Positions 27,036-35,547 are shown, counted from the first letter of the stretch. The stretch is 64,000 bases of DNA from Hansschlegelia quercus (GCF_004310425.1 NZ_SIUB01000004.1:278416-342415), one strand, 5' to 3'. The notes: a model not told the origin generated them from the sequence alone. Made by a program: numbers and translations.

Positions 27036-27895
27036 GGCTTCACCACGGCCTCACTCGCCAGCGGCGTCGGTCCGCTGAGCGCAAACTGGAAGTTTACGCC
27101 ACCGAAAATCTGCCACTTGGGAGCGCCTGCGCCTTTGTGAGCTACCGTGTACTGCGGCTCGATAAACGTGTTCATCGTCGTCGTTTCGTTCAGTTCCCAG
27201 ATCCTTCCGATGCCGAGCCCCACCGGGATGTAGTGGGTATGGTTCTCGAGATCGAAGTTCATCGTCCCGGACGAACGCAGGTAGAATTGCTGCGGCAGGT
27301 TGACGTTGAGGATCGGCTGAACGGTGAGCAGGCTTTGCGCTGGCCGTGAGTCGCTGTCGAAGGAATGCTGGTAGGTCGCGAGACCGCCGATGATGCCCCA
27401 CGACTGCGGCGCGACCACCACACCGGCGGCGCCGGCCTGCCAGCGACCCTGCCCGGTGTCTTTCTGGGTGGCGGTGGGGATGACCAGAAGTGGACCTGCG
27501 CCGAACTCCACCTTGCCCGGGACCACGAAGAGGTCCATCAGCGTCAGGTCGCCTACACCCGTATCGTGACCGTTCGGGCTCGGCGACAGGGTCCTCGAAA
27601 ATGTCGGAACGGTGTTGATCGGCAGGGTGAAGCGGAAGAGCTGCGGGACGCCCCCGAGCTTCGACGGGATAAGCCCGCGGAACAGGAAGCTGTTCGCGTC
27701 AGGTTTACCGGGTAGGCCGTAGAACGACGACGTGTAGTAGTCCTGAAAGTTTATCGTGATCTTGGGTGTAAGCGGGTTGTTCGCCTCGTTCGGGTCGGCT
27801 GCAGCCGCAGGCCCGATACCGCCGAAAACGAGAGCGAGGGCTGTCACAATTGCGGGCTTCGTCGTTCCAATCCCATGACCTCGTTCGCGACTCAT
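27032..27895 (-). CDS. Outer-membrane beta-barrel protein, MetA-pathway/phenol-degradation-like
   Basis: This is 287 residues from ATG 27895; the frame is open further upstream but that part is antiframe to the previous gene. A signal peptide (TALALVFGGIGPAAAAD) is followed by alternating beta-strand-rich segments typical of a barrel: GDLTLMDLFVVPGKVEFGAG, HYIPVGLGIGRIWELNETTT, and MNTFIEPQYTVAHKG near the end. It resembles the Phenol_MetA_deg-type putative transporters. It starts 8 bases after the stop of the related protein at 27904-28941. Confidence 0.68.
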   Translation of the reverse strand: MSRERGHGIGTTKPAIVTALALVFGGIGPAAAADPNEANNPLTPKITINFQDYYTSSFYGLPGKPDANSFLFRGLIPSKLGGVPQLFRFTLPINTVPTFSRTLSPSPNGHDTGVGDLTLMDLFVVPGKVEFGAGPLLVIPTATQKDTGQGRWQAGAAGVVVAPQSWGIIGGLATYQHSFDSDSRPAQSLLTVQPILNVNLPQQFYLRSSGTMNFDLENHTHYIPVGLGIGRIWELNETTTMNTFIEPQYTVAHKGAGAPKWQIFGGVNFQFALSGPTPLASEAVVKP

Positions 27896-27903
27896 CTGCT
27901 GGC

Positions 27904-28941
27904 TCACTGTTTGGTCGTCAGCGGGATCGCCGCGGACTGGCTGACGTAAAGGGGCGCCGACAAGGTGAAGAACGCAGCTGTGCCTTTGAGGCGGCGCGTG
28001 GCGTCTAGTTCGCGGTAGACCTTGAGGCGGCTCGCGACCGGGAGCTTGCCGAGCTCGAAGTTGAAGCCGACGGTGCCGCCAAGGGCGACGGTCTCGCCCT
28101 TGAACGAGCCCAGCACCGCTCCGCTGCCCGTGTCTCCGCTGACCTGCTTGTAGTAGTAGCCGACGACGCCCGCTGAGAACGCCTTGGAGAAATGCTGCTC
28201 GACCGCCCACTCCGCGTGGAAGTCATTGCCCGGATTGTAGTCGGTAGACGGATTGCGTCCGTTGACGGTGAAGCCGACCTTCCCCGAGACGTCGAGGCCA
28301 ATGGCGGGGTCAAGCCACGTTGCCGCCGCGAAGAAGTCTCCGGCCCATTTATTGAAAGCCAGGTTGGCGAGCGCGCCCTTGTGATAATCGCCGACCGGGA
28401 CATTCAACGAGGCCCCCGTCTGCCAATGGAAGTTTCCGGTCTGCCAGCCCACGAAGCTCGAAAGATAGGGGTCGCCAAACCGGGTCGCCGTGTCGCTGGC
28501 GGATCGCTCGATAACGCCGCCACCGGGTCCCGTCAGCCTTGCTCCGGCGTCGATCTGGGGACCGCCGAACGGCAGGCTCGCGCTCACCGCCAGAGTTCCG
28601 CCCAGGAAACTTGTGGAGGGGACCCAGACAAGCGTCGGGAAGTCCACGATCACTCGGGCATCGAGCTTGGCGACGACATTGCCCCCAATCGTGAACTGCC
28701 GGCCGCGTCCGGCGCTGCCGTCATAGTAAAAAAGGTCGTTCTGGAAGAACACGCCTTCCACCGGTGGCATCAGCGCAGCGCCTGGGCCGGCCAGACCGAG
28801 CGGATAAAGAGACGACCCGCCCTCAGCGGCCCAAACGGGCGAAGTCAGAGCGAAAGCGGTCGCCACGACTGGTGCAAACAAGAGCGATGAGCGACGAGCC
28901 TTACACGGCCTAAACCCGCGATTCCCGCCCACTGGTCTCAT
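27904..28941 (-). CDS. Phenol_MetA_deg family outer-membrane protein
   Basis: This 345-residue protein has a signal peptide (ATAFALTSPVWAAEGG) and the family opening YPLGLAGPGAALMPPVEGVF followed by FQNDLFYYDGSAGRG. The conserved GDPYLSSFVGWQTGNFHWQT, PVGDYHKGALANLAFNKW and DYNPGNDFHAEWAVEQHFSK segments are typical of the 'MetA-pathway of phenol degradation' proteins. These are thought to be outer-membrane channels for hydrophobic compounds. It leads an operon with a second barrel protein and a small exported protein. A triple hexamer repeat lies about 127 bases upstream. Confidence 0.82.
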   Translation of the reverse strand: MRPVGGNRGFRPCKARRSSLLFAPVVATAFALTSPVWAAEGGSSLYPLGLAGPGAALMPPVEGVFFQNDLFYYDGSAGRGRQFTIGGNVVAKLDARVIVDFPTLVWVPSTSFLGGTLAVSASLPFGGPQIDAGARLTGPGGGVIERSASDTATRFGDPYLSSFVGWQTGNFHWQTGASLNVPVGDYHKGALANLAFNKWAGDFFAAATWLDPAIGLDVSGKVGFTVNGRNPSTDYNPGNDFHAEWAVEQHFSKAFSAGVVGYYYKQVSGDTGSGAVLGSFKGETVALGGTVGFNFELGKLPVASRLKVYRELDATRRLKGTAAFFTLSAPLYVSQSAAIPLTTKQ

Positions 28942-29067
28942 GACGTCCCCCGACTCGTACCAATCCGCCTCACCGGCTGATCGCCACTCGCCGTCTGCAG
29001 GAGAACGCTGGACAGGAACGTGTCGCGACGACAGCAGCTTATCGGCGGCTGAACGCGGGTCATTGCC

Positions 29068-29084
29068 GTAACTGTAACTGCAAC
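29068..29084 (+). promoter_or_regulatory. Triple GTAACT-type hexamer repeat
   Basis: The sequence GTAACTGTAACTGCAAC is two perfect GTAACT hexamers followed by a third degenerate one. It lies in the divergence-free gap 28942-29201, upstream of the minus-strand operon starting at 28941. It is the clearest copy of a motif found in five intergenic regions of this island. Binding by a regulator is inferred. Confidence 0.45.
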
Positions 29085-29201
29085 CTGCGCGCTAAATGGC
29101 CCTAGGTAGAAGCTTGCCAGCCACAGGCGCACCCATCCGGTCGCAGGTCTTCGCGAGGCCGCGGCCGCTCCGACAGTCGGTTGCTCACGCCCGCCTGGTC
29201 G

Positions 29202-30446
29202 TCACCTGACTGCCGAGGAGGCTGCTGCCGACTCCGCGTGCTCTCCGATCGAACGGACCTGACGTTTTAGACCCCGGCGGGTGGCGGGATCGACGAGAGC
29301 AATCGGCGCGGCGACAACGGCGGCCACGGTCGAGCCGACCACCGAAGCTGCGCCCACGGTCGCCCCCGCCAAGCGTTCCCCAAGCGTAAGATCCGAATCC
29401 GAGATTTGCTGGCCTGCGATCAAGCGCGTGCCGATCAGCTTCACCACCTCGGGGCTCTCGGCAAACTTGCCGTGATTCAATCTGTCGCCGGCCTCGACCT
29501 TGGTTAGGTCGATCGCCACGACATTGGCTGCGGCCAGCTTGGACTTGTAGGGCTCGGCGTCGGGATCGATCGCGCCTAGGCGGTCGATCCCGCCAGCGAT
29601 CCTCCGGGAGATCGCCAACGCTCGGTCATCGCGGGAGATCAGCACCGTGATGCGCGGCCGTGGCTCGGGAATCGCAAGAAAGTCGGACCGGAACACGTCC
29701 ACGTCGACGTCGGGCGCCGCCATGATGACGTTCCGGATCTTCGGAGGGATCGAGCCATTCCGGATCGCCATCTGCCGGAGCGCCTCGATCATCACCCAAT
29801 TGCCCAGGGAATGGGCCATGACGGTGACGTCGCCAACGTCCGGATCCCTTGCCGCGTTGGTGATGAGGGCTTCCAGCGCATCCCGGGACGCGGTTCCGCT
29901 CTCGCGGTCGTAGAGGTAATCGAGGGCGCTGCCGCGCGATGGCCAGGTGAACAGCACCGGAGCCGCGTCCGTACCGGAGTCGTGCGCAATCTGCGCGAAC
30001 CGGTACGCCGCGTTCTCGAAGGTGTTGTTGAAGCCGTGGACGAAGATCAGGACGCTCCGCTTTGGACCGGCGACCGTCCGGAACCACGTCTTCACGCCCC
30101 CGACGTCGATGTCCGCGGCCCTGAGCGTCGCGAACTCCGTCGCGGGGTTCGCCGGCAGCTTCCGCGGCCACTGCACGTCTCCGACTTTATGGGCCGGTGG
30201 GGGCGGGATCGAAACCACAAGATTAAACAGCGACCGCCCACGCGCCCGGGAGCCGCCGAAGATCTGCCCTGGGGGCTCGTTGGTTCTGGCGCGGGTGGTG
30301 ACGACGAGCATGTTGACCTTGCTCGCCCCGGGAGCCGCCATGACCGTCGGCGATGGAACGAGAACGTCCTGCGCCCGCCCCCCGCAACCGCACAGCCCGG
30401 CAGCGCCGGCCATAAGCACGAGAAGGCGTACGCAACGAAGATCCAT
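29202..30446 (-). CDS. Lipoprotein alpha/beta hydrolase (DUF900-like)
   Basis: This is 414 residues starting MDLRCVRLLVLMAGAAGLCG with a lipobox (GLCGC), so it is probably an outer- or inner-membrane-anchored periplasmic lipoprotein. The hydrolase core shows VLIFVHGFNNTFENAAYRFA, FTWPSRGSALDYLYDRES, the nucleophile elbow MAHSLGNWVM (GHSLG type, Ser nucleophile) and NVIMAAPDVDVDVF with the acid. This is the DUF900 esterase-like arrangement. The C-terminal ~70 residues are Ala/Val-rich. A GTAAC-type site is found 58 bases upstream. Confidence 0.85.
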   Translation of the reverse strand: MDLRCVRLLVLMAGAAGLCGCGGRAQDVLVPSPTVMAAPGASKVNMLVVTTRARTNEPPGQIFGGSRARGRSLFNLVVSIPPPPAHKVGDVQWPRKLPANPATEFATLRAADIDVGGVKTWFRTVAGPKRSVLIFVHGFNNTFENAAYRFAQIAHDSGTDAAPVLFTWPSRGSALDYLYDRESGTASRDALEALITNAARDPDVGDVTVMAHSLGNWVMIEALRQMAIRNGSIPPKIRNVIMAAPDVDVDVFRSDFLAIPEPRPRITVLISRDDRALAISRRIAGGIDRLGAIDPDAEPYKSKLAAANVVAIDLTKVEAGDRLNHGKFAESPEVVKLIGTRLIAGQQISDSDLTLGERLAGATVGAASVVGSTVAAVVAAPIALVDPATRRGLKRQVRSIGEHAESAAASSAVR

Positions 30447-30503
30447 GACGCCCCCGACAGCCCCGCCGCGATGGATTCTATGAGGATCGATCCCTCGATA
30501 ACG

Positions 30504-30517
30504 CTGTAACTGTTACT
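30504..30517 (-). promoter_or_regulatory. GTAAC/GTTAC hexamer pair upstream of the lipoprotein hydrolase
   Basis: Plus strand CTGTAACTGTTACT; on the minus strand this reads as GTAACA followed by GTTACA. The core GTAACTGTTAC is also a perfect palindrome. It lies in the short gap 30447-30553 between two minus-strand genes. Confidence 0.45.
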
Positions 30518-30553
30518 GCGGCCGGCGCGACGGTCATGCCCCGTCCTCTCAAC

Positions 30554-31354
30554 TCACCGGGCGACGCACAGCACCCGGTCGACGATCTGGCAGGCCAGGC
30601 CATCGATCGTCTCGGCGGACGGATGGCCGGCGTCCGCGTGGTCCGACGCTTCTGACCACCCAACCCGACGGCTCCAGAGGTCCGTGAGCCGCCAATCGTA
30701 TCGCTTCGCGCCCGCAAGGGTGTGCACGGCGATTTCGACAGCATAGGCCGACCGCGAAGCGTCCATGAGTTGCTTAAGGATGCCGTCGGATGACGCGGAC
30801 GTCATGTAGACGTCGCACCCGGAGGCCGTGAGGCGTCGGACGACGGCACACACGAGAAGTTCCCCGCGGGAGGCCGCGCAGCGGTCGGCCGGGTCCGATC
30901 GGTGGGCGATGAAGAACGACGGATGCGGTGGACCCGTACAGGAAGCAAAGGACGCGATCGGAACCGGCGCCGCGACGGGTAAGGGTGCGGCCTTCGATAT
31001 CCTGAAGATCGGCGCGTAGCTGCCCGGGGGGATCATGATGTGGACAGGATCGGAGGCTCCCGGACCGTCGTAATACAGCGCCAGCGCCGTCCTGATGCGG
31101 GTCGCCTCGATGCGAACGATCGGATCCGTTGCAGGATCGAAGTCCGAGCCTCGTCCGAAGACATCGACGCCGATGGTGTAAGCCTTGATGCGCTCACCGC
31201 GGCCCTCAAGGGCCTCGTTGACGACGAAAGCCAGAAAACGCCTGTTCCGCTCGGAAAGCTTGAGGCTGCCGCTCGCGCACAGCTTGTCGAGTTGCTGCCT
31301 AATCGCTTGAGCTGAGGGAGCCTCGTCCCCCATTGCAAAGCTCTGCACGCTCAT
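30554..31354 (-). CDS. Protein with the N-terminal domain found in adenylate-cyclase/TPR-type regulators
   Basis: This is 266 residues from ATG 31354 (preceded by GAGG). Residues about 14-95 match a domain usually placed at the N-terminus of adenylate cyclase-like or TPR proteins: LSERNRRFLAFVVNEALEG, then GRGERIKAYTIGVDVFGRG and FDPATDPIVRIEATRIRTAL ending in YY. The usual large C-terminal half is missing and replaced by about 150 residues of unknown type with many Cys. It looks like a regulator rather than an enzyme. It is the only regulator-like gene in the GTAAC-motif island, so it could act on those sites, but this is inference only. Confidence 0.6.
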   Translation of the reverse strand: MSVQSFAMGDEAPSAQAIRQQLDKLCASGSLKLSERNRRFLAFVVNEALEGRGERIKAYTIGVDVFGRGSDFDPATDPIVRIEATRIRTALALYYDGPGASDPVHIMIPPGSYAPIFRISKAAPLPVAAPVPIASFASCTGPPHPSFFIAHRSDPADRCAASRGELLVCAVVRRLTASGCDVYMTSASSDGILKQLMDASRSAYAVEIAVHTLAGAKRYDWRLTDLWSRRVGWSEASDHADAGHPSAETIDGLACQIVDRVLCVAR

Positions 31355-31455
31355 CGACTGCCTCGTGTCGACCTGATGCTCAGGTCAGCGCGGGATGCAT
31401 CTTAGTAGTGCCCACCTCAGAACTATCACGAACGAGGACGGTCGCAGACCCCACC

Positions 31456-31737
31456 TTAAGTTAGCCGGGGCACAATTTCCTTCGTTGATGAATCAATGAT
31501 TTCGATCAGGTCCTGCTCCGTGGCGTCGATCAACTCCTTGTATTCTTCGACCCTTTCGCGAGGGGCAGGATGCTGGCGGACCCAATGTTCGAGGCCGCCG
31601 TGCGCCAGCTCATACGCTTCGCAGAGTTCGCGGAAATGAGGGTCCAGGCTCCAGCGCGCGTGAAGCGCCGCCCGGTGCCCGGGCCAGAGCAGCTTGAGGC
31701 GGGCTAGGCCACGCTCATCGACTTGGGTCACCGTCAC
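31456..31737 (-). CDS. Small conserved-looking protein of unknown function
   Basis: This is 93 residues from a GTG start that overlaps the stop of the preceding ORF (GTGA). It is acidic and helix-rich (ERVEEYKELIDATEQDLIEI), with one hydrophilic domain containing WPGHRAALHARWSLDPHFRE. No signal peptide or membrane segment. I do not know the family. Confidence 0.55.
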   Translation of the reverse strand: MTVTQVDERGLARLKLLWPGHRAALHARWSLDPHFRELCEAYELAHGGLEHWVRQHPAPRERVEEYKELIDATEQDLIEIIDSSTKEIVPRLT

Positions 31738-31946
31738 CTCGAACGCCGATGCGCCTGCGATGCGATCTGCCGCCGCAAGTTGGTTTCGATGAAGCCATCA
31801 AGGTTCATCGCCCGGCTAATTTCCACGTGGCAAATGAGCACGCTCGGAATCCGGACATCCGTGCATAGAACGACGCTGCCGATACTGTAACAACTTGCCC
31901 ATCCGGAGGAGGCCATCTCTGCTGATGCCTTATTGAGGAGGGGCAT
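31734..31946 (-). CDS. Small ORF coupled to the gene above, uncertain
   Basis: This is 70 residues from ATG 31946, or shorter if a later Met is used. Its stop overlaps the start of the following gene, which supports it. However, its 5' end overlaps the strong ribosome-binding site of the divergent gene at 31949, which argues for a shorter reading. The readable C-terminal part is RIPSVLICHVEISRAMNLDG. No family recognised. Confidence 0.3.
   Translation of the reverse strand: MPLLNKASAEMASSGWASCYSIGSVVLCTDVRIPSVLICHVEISRAMNLDGFIETNLRRQIASQAHRRSR
31885..31892 (+). promoter_or_regulatory. GTAACA half-site upstream of the DUF2092 gene
   Basis: The context GATACTGTAACA contains one exact hexamer preceded by a degenerate one. 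It lies 57 bases upstream of ATG 31949. It is the weakest member of the GTAAC set. Confidence 0.3.
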
Positions 31947-31948
31947 CG

Positions 31949-32752
31949 ATGCACGGAACACTTACGCCCATCGAAGCGAGGCGCAAGGTCGCGGTCGTCT
32001 TGGGCGCCGTGCTGGCGCTCTGCCCCGCGGCGATCTCGGCGAAGCCCAAGCACGGGGAGAGAGTCCAGGAGAGGGTCGAGCCGGCCTCCATAGAGGCCCT
32101 GACCCGCATGGGCGATTACGTCGGCTCGTTGCAGAGCTTCGCGTTCGACACCGCGTCCATGATCGACGTCGTCGCGCCGAACGGCCAGACATTCGGAATC
32201 GGGGGCGTCGGCCGCTACGAAGCTCAGCGCCCGGACAAGCTGCGCGTCGAGCTCAAGACAGACGCGTTCGAGCGCGAGTTCTTCCTCGACGGCAAGACCT
32301 TCACGGTGGTGGCTCCTGCCGAGGGCTACTACGGCGAGCTCGATGCGAAGCCGACGATCGCCGAGACGCTGAACTGGATGGCCAAGGCCTTCGCCATCGA
32401 GCTGCCGCTTGCGGACCTGTTTGATCTGGGGACGGAGGACAGCCCGGTGAAGCGCATCCAAAGCGGGTTTCACGTCGGGCCGTCGACCGTCGACGGCGTC
32501 GAGGCCGAGCATTACGCCTTCCGGTCCCACGGGCACGACTGGGAGGTCTGGATCCGGACCGGCGACAAGCCGCTTCCGCTCAAGTTCGTGCTGGTGAACC
32601 GCGACGACCCCGCGCGACCCCGTTACGACGTGACCTTGAAGTGGAGCGACGACCCCAAGGTCGAGGACGGGGACTTCGCCTTCAAGCCCAGCGGCGACAT
32701 GAAGCCCATCGAGTTCTTCCACAACGTCGATGTCACGGGAGACCTGAAATGA
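31949..32752 (+). CDS. Exported DUF2092 protein
   Basis: This is 267 residues from ATG 31949 with a strong ribosome-binding site (GAGGAGGGG at 31935-31943). A signal peptide (VAVVLGAVLALCPAAISAKP) is followed by the DUF2092 pattern: ALTRMGDYVGSLQSFAFDTA, YEAQRPDKLRVELKTDAFER, REFFLDGKTFTVVAP, and LADLFDLGTED. The family is a periplasmic, outer-membrane-lipoprotein-carrier-like (LolA/VioE) fold of unknown role. Its stop overlaps the ATG of the DUF6515 gene. Confidence 0.87.
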   Translation: MHGTLTPIEARRKVAVVLGAVLALCPAAISAKPKHGERVQERVEPASIEALTRMGDYVGSLQSFAFDTASMIDVVAPNGQTFGIGGVGRYEAQRPDKLRVELKTDAFEREFFLDGKTFTVVAPAEGYYGELDAKPTIAETLNWMAKAFAIELPLADLFDLGTEDSPVKRIQSGFHVGPSTVDGVEAEHYAFRSHGHDWEVWIRTGDKPLPLKFVLVNRDDPARPRYDVTLKWSDDPKVEDGDFAFKPSGDMKPIEFFHNVDVTGDLK

Positions 32753-33378
32753 GCGGGCGTGGCGCCGTGGGACGCGTCGCCGCGGCGGGTTTTTCGATCG
32801 CCCTCGCGACCGCGTCGCTGCTTGGGTCCGCCCGGGAGGCTGACGCCTTCAGGGGCGGAGGCTTCCGCATGGGTGGCGGAGGCTTTCACGGGGGCGGATT
32901 TCGTGGAGGAGGTTTCCACGGCGGCGGCTTCGCCTATCGCGGCGGGAGCATGAACATCGGGCCCCACTTCCAGGCGCCCCACAACCTCCGCCCGATCGAT
33001 CCGGCGGGCGGCGGGGGACGTCCCCGGCCTCACCCCGGCGCCGGACCCCGACCGCATCCTGGACCAGGCCCAGGGCCGCACCCGGGTCCCGGCCCCGGAC
33101 CACACCCTCCCGGTCCGCCGCCTGGCCCTCATCCCGTCGGCCCTTATCCTGGCTATTGGCCCGGACCGTATTACCCCGGCGGCGCCTACTGGGCCGGGGC
33201 GGCCGTTGGCGCGGCGGTCGGCGCGGCCGTGGTCGGTTCCGTCGTCTACTCCCTGCCGCCTTCCTGCGAGCGGATCGTCGTGAACAACGTGACCTATGAA
33301 CGATGCGGCAATGCCTGGTACCGGCCCCACTATTACGGAACCCAGGTGACCTACGTGGTGATCGACCCGCCGAGATAA
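32749..33378 (+). CDS. Exported Gly-rich/Pro-rich DUF6515-like protein
   Basis: This is 209 residues from ATG 32749 (ATGA overlap with the previous gene). A signal peptide is followed by a Gly-Phe-rich block (repeats of GGGFHGGGF type, residues about 35-65). Next comes a Pro-Gly-His block (repeats of PGPGPHPG, about 85-130) and a short hydrophobic segment AAVGAAVGAAVVGSVVYSLP. The conserved end is CERIVVNNVTYERCG ending in VTYVVIDPP, which is the DUF6515 signature. It is probably a surface or envelope protein. A strong terminator follows. Confidence 0.78.
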   Translation: MSGRGAVGRVAAAGFSIALATASLLGSAREADAFRGGGFRMGGGGFHGGGFRGGGFHGGGFAYRGGSMNIGPHFQAPHNLRPIDPAGGGGRPRPHPGAGPRPHPGPGPGPHPGPGPGPHPPGPPPGPHPVGPYPGYWPGPYYPGGAYWAGAAVGAAVGAAVVGSVVYSLPPSCERIVVNNVTYERCGNAWYRPHYYGTQVTYVVIDPPR

Positions 33379-33403
33379 CGGCCGCCTCTCAATGACGACA
33401 CGG

Positions 33404-33434
33404 AAGGAGAGGCGTCACAACGCCTCTCCTTTTC
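33404..33434 (+). terminator. Rho-independent terminator after the DUF2092-DUF6515 operon
   Basis: A perfect 12-bp stem (AAGGAGAGGCGT / ACGCCTCTCCTT) with a CACA loop spans 33404-33431 and runs into a short T tract. It lies 26 bases after the stop codon of the DUF6515 gene. Confidence 0.88.
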
Positions 33435-33499
33435 AGTCTTCGGAAGGCTGTTCAGCGCATCGCCGGCATCGCGCGTGACACCGCAGCGGCCGGGCGACC

Positions 33500-33511
33500 G
33501 TTACCGTTACA
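33500..33511 (-). promoter_or_regulatory. GTAACG hexamer pair upstream of the small exported protein
   Basis: Plus-strand GTTACCGTTACA; on the minus strand two direct GTAACG-type hexamers. It lies about 90 bases upstream of ATG 33602. Confidence 0.4.
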
Positions 33512-33601
33512 GACTCAGTCCCCCGCGGATGCCCGTGCCAGCATGGCCGAAGCGCGACGACGTGCGCGGTCCTGGCTCGGCTTGAGAAGGGAGAGATCAA
33601 A

Positions 33602-33940
33602 ATGAAACCCTCGAAACTCATGGCGTTCATACTGACAGCCGGAGCGCTGACCTTCTTCACCTCCGAGGCCAGTGCGTTTGTCTGCGCCCGCGGCGTCTAC
33701 CGAGCGGGCTGTGTCGGGCCGAACGGCGCCGTCGGCGTCCGCCGGGCGCCACGCGTGGTCGTTGTCCGTCCGGGTGGCGCAGTCGTCTATCGACGCGCTC
33801 CGGCGTACGGCGGCGTCGTCTATCGTCGCCCGCCCGTCTATCGCGGCGCCGTCGTCTACGGGCGTCGAGGCTACTACCGCAGCACGGTCTACCGCCGCGG
33901 CCCGATGGGCCGCTCCGTCGTCGTGCGGCGCAGGTGGTGA
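33602..33940 (+). CDS. Small exported Arg/Tyr/Val-rich protein
   Basis: This is 112 residues with a signal peptide (MKPSKLMAFILTAGALTFFT ending ASA). The mature part begins with two Cys (FVCARGVYRAGCVGPNGAVG) and then repeats of the form VVYRR-P/A separated by short Gly/Pro pieces, very basic at the C-terminus. This resembles small secreted basic proteins common in Hyphomicrobiales with no known function. It is followed by two DUF1254-type genes in the same direction. Confidence 0.72.
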   Translation: MKPSKLMAFILTAGALTFFTSEASAFVCARGVYRAGCVGPNGAVGVRRAPRVVVVRPGGAVVYRRAPAYGGVVYRRPPVYRGAVVYGRRGYYRSTVYRRGPMGRSVVVRRRW

Positions 33941-34111
33941 CGCCATGCTTCGCATGTTGTCGGACCCTGCCGCGGCAATGCACTTCACCCTGCTCGCCGC
34001 GCTCACGTCGGCGATCGCCCGAGCCCGGCCGGTCACGCAGCACGCGGAGCCGATCGACGCGTCGACGAGCGATGTCGGCTTTCCGCGCGTCGTCCGAGAA
34101 GGATCGCAGCC

Positions 34112-35530
34112 ATGAAAAACGCCGTTCTGCTCGTGCTCGGCTTCGTGACCGCAATGGCTTCGGCCGCGGCGGGAAAGGACATGTCGCCGCAAGAACTTGC
34201 GGGCCGAACGATCGAGCGCCGCGCGGTGGAGGCCGTGATCTGGGGCATCCCGGCGGTCAACTACGACCTCATGCTTCAGCAGATGCTGGGCAAGACGAAA
34301 GCCAAGGTCAACGAGGTCCTCTACTGGGGCCGCCCCCTCGATTGGCACAACCAGACGCTGACTCCCAATCCCGACGCGATCTACTTCATGACGTTCTACA
34401 ACACCAAGGACGTCGGGCCGGTCGTGATCGAGATTCCGGCGGCGGCCGACGACGGCTCGCTTAACGCCAACATCGTCAATCCATGGCAGGTGCCGCTGGA
34501 GGACGGTGGGCTTCACGGGGCCGACCAAGGCAAGGGCGGCAAGTACCTGCTGCTCCCGCCCGGCTATTCCGGCCAGGTTCCGGACGGCTACTTCGCGCTC
34601 CAGCCCGGCACGTTCGGCGGCTACGCGCTCCTGCGCTCGAACCTCAAGAGCCACAGCGCCGCGGACGTCGCGGCGGCGGTGGACTACGGCAAGCGGGCGA
34701 AGGTCTATCCGCTCTCCCAGGCGGCCGCCCCGCCGGAGACAGTCTTCACCGACGCCGCCGACATCGTGTTCGACTCCACGATACGGTACGACGCCAGCTT
34801 CTTCGAGGGGCTGAACAGGATCGTCCAGTCCGAGCCTTGGCTCGACCGCGATCGCGCGATGATCGATCCGCTTCGATCGCTCGGCATCGAGAAGGGCAAG
34901 GCGTTCGCTCCTGACGCTGCGACCGCGCAGGGGCTCGAAACAGGGATCCACGAGGCGCGAGCCTGGCTGGAGGCGAAATACGACGCTGGATTGCCGTCCT
35001 TCTTCGGAGGCGGCCATTGGACCTTCCCGGCGCCCCCGGACCTCATCAAGGATGGCCAGGCGGGATTCGCCGATCCCGACACCTACCCGACCGACTCCAG
35101 GGGCCTCGCGTACAGCTACGCCTACATCGGCATCAAGCGGCTTGGGGCCGGCCAGTTCTACCTGATCACCATCCGCGACAAGGACGGAAACGCCTTCGAC
35201 GGCGGCCAGTCCTACCGCCTGACGGTGCCGGCCAACGCGCCCGTGGAACAGTACTGGTCGGTCACGGCCTATGACCGTGAGACTCACGCTCTGATCCGCA
35301 ACATGCCGCGCGCCAGCCGCTCGTCGCAGGTTCCGGAGATGCAGAAGAACCCGGACGGCTCAATCGACGTCTTCTTCGGACCCGCCGCGCCCGAAGGCAA
35401 GGACTCGAACTGGGTCCCGACCGATCCCGCCCGCAAGTTCGAGCTGATGTTCCGGCTCTACGCGCCGACGAAGGCGCTGTTCGAGAAGACCTGGACATTG
35501 CCCGACGTCGAGAAGGCCGCCCGGCGGTGA
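34112..35530 (+). CDS. Exported DUF1254/DUF1214 protein
   Basis: This is 472 residues with a signal peptide (VLLVLGFVTAMASAAAGKDM). Family landmarks: AVEAVIWGIPAVNYDLMLQQ, LTPNPDAIYFMTFYNTKDVG, the KGGKYLLLPPGYSGQVPDGY segment, QPGTFGGYALLR, and in the DUF1214 part NAFDGGQSYRLTVPANAPVE and MQKNPDGSIDVFFGPAAPEG. It resembles the protein at 23540-24994 more than its neighbour. Its gene overlaps or abuts the next DUF1254-type gene. Periplasmic; function unknown. Confidence 0.88.
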   Translation: MKNAVLLVLGFVTAMASAAAGKDMSPQELAGRTIERRAVEAVIWGIPAVNYDLMLQQMLGKTKAKVNEVLYWGRPLDWHNQTLTPNPDAIYFMTFYNTKDVGPVVIEIPAAADDGSLNANIVNPWQVPLEDGGLHGADQGKGGKYLLLPPGYSGQVPDGYFALQPGTFGGYALLRSNLKSHSAADVAAAVDYGKRAKVYPLSQAAAPPETVFTDAADIVFDSTIRYDASFFEGLNRIVQSEPWLDRDRAMIDPLRSLGIEKGKAFAPDAATAQGLETGIHEARAWLEAKYDAGLPSFFGGGHWTFPAPPDLIKDGQAGFADPDTYPTDSRGLAYSYAYIGIKRLGAGQFYLITIRDKDGNAFDGGQSYRLTVPANAPVEQYWSVTAYDRETHALIRNMPRASRSSQVPEMQKNPDGSIDVFFGPAAPEGKDSNWVPTDPARKFELMFRLYAPTKALFEKTWTLPDVEKAARR

Positions 35531-35547
35531 TTGGAAGGAGCATGCTC

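Noticed and set aside
27896..28210. In-frame upstream part of the second MetA-like protein
   Set aside because: It runs antiframe through the preceding gene; the ATG at 27895 with a signal peptide is the natural start.
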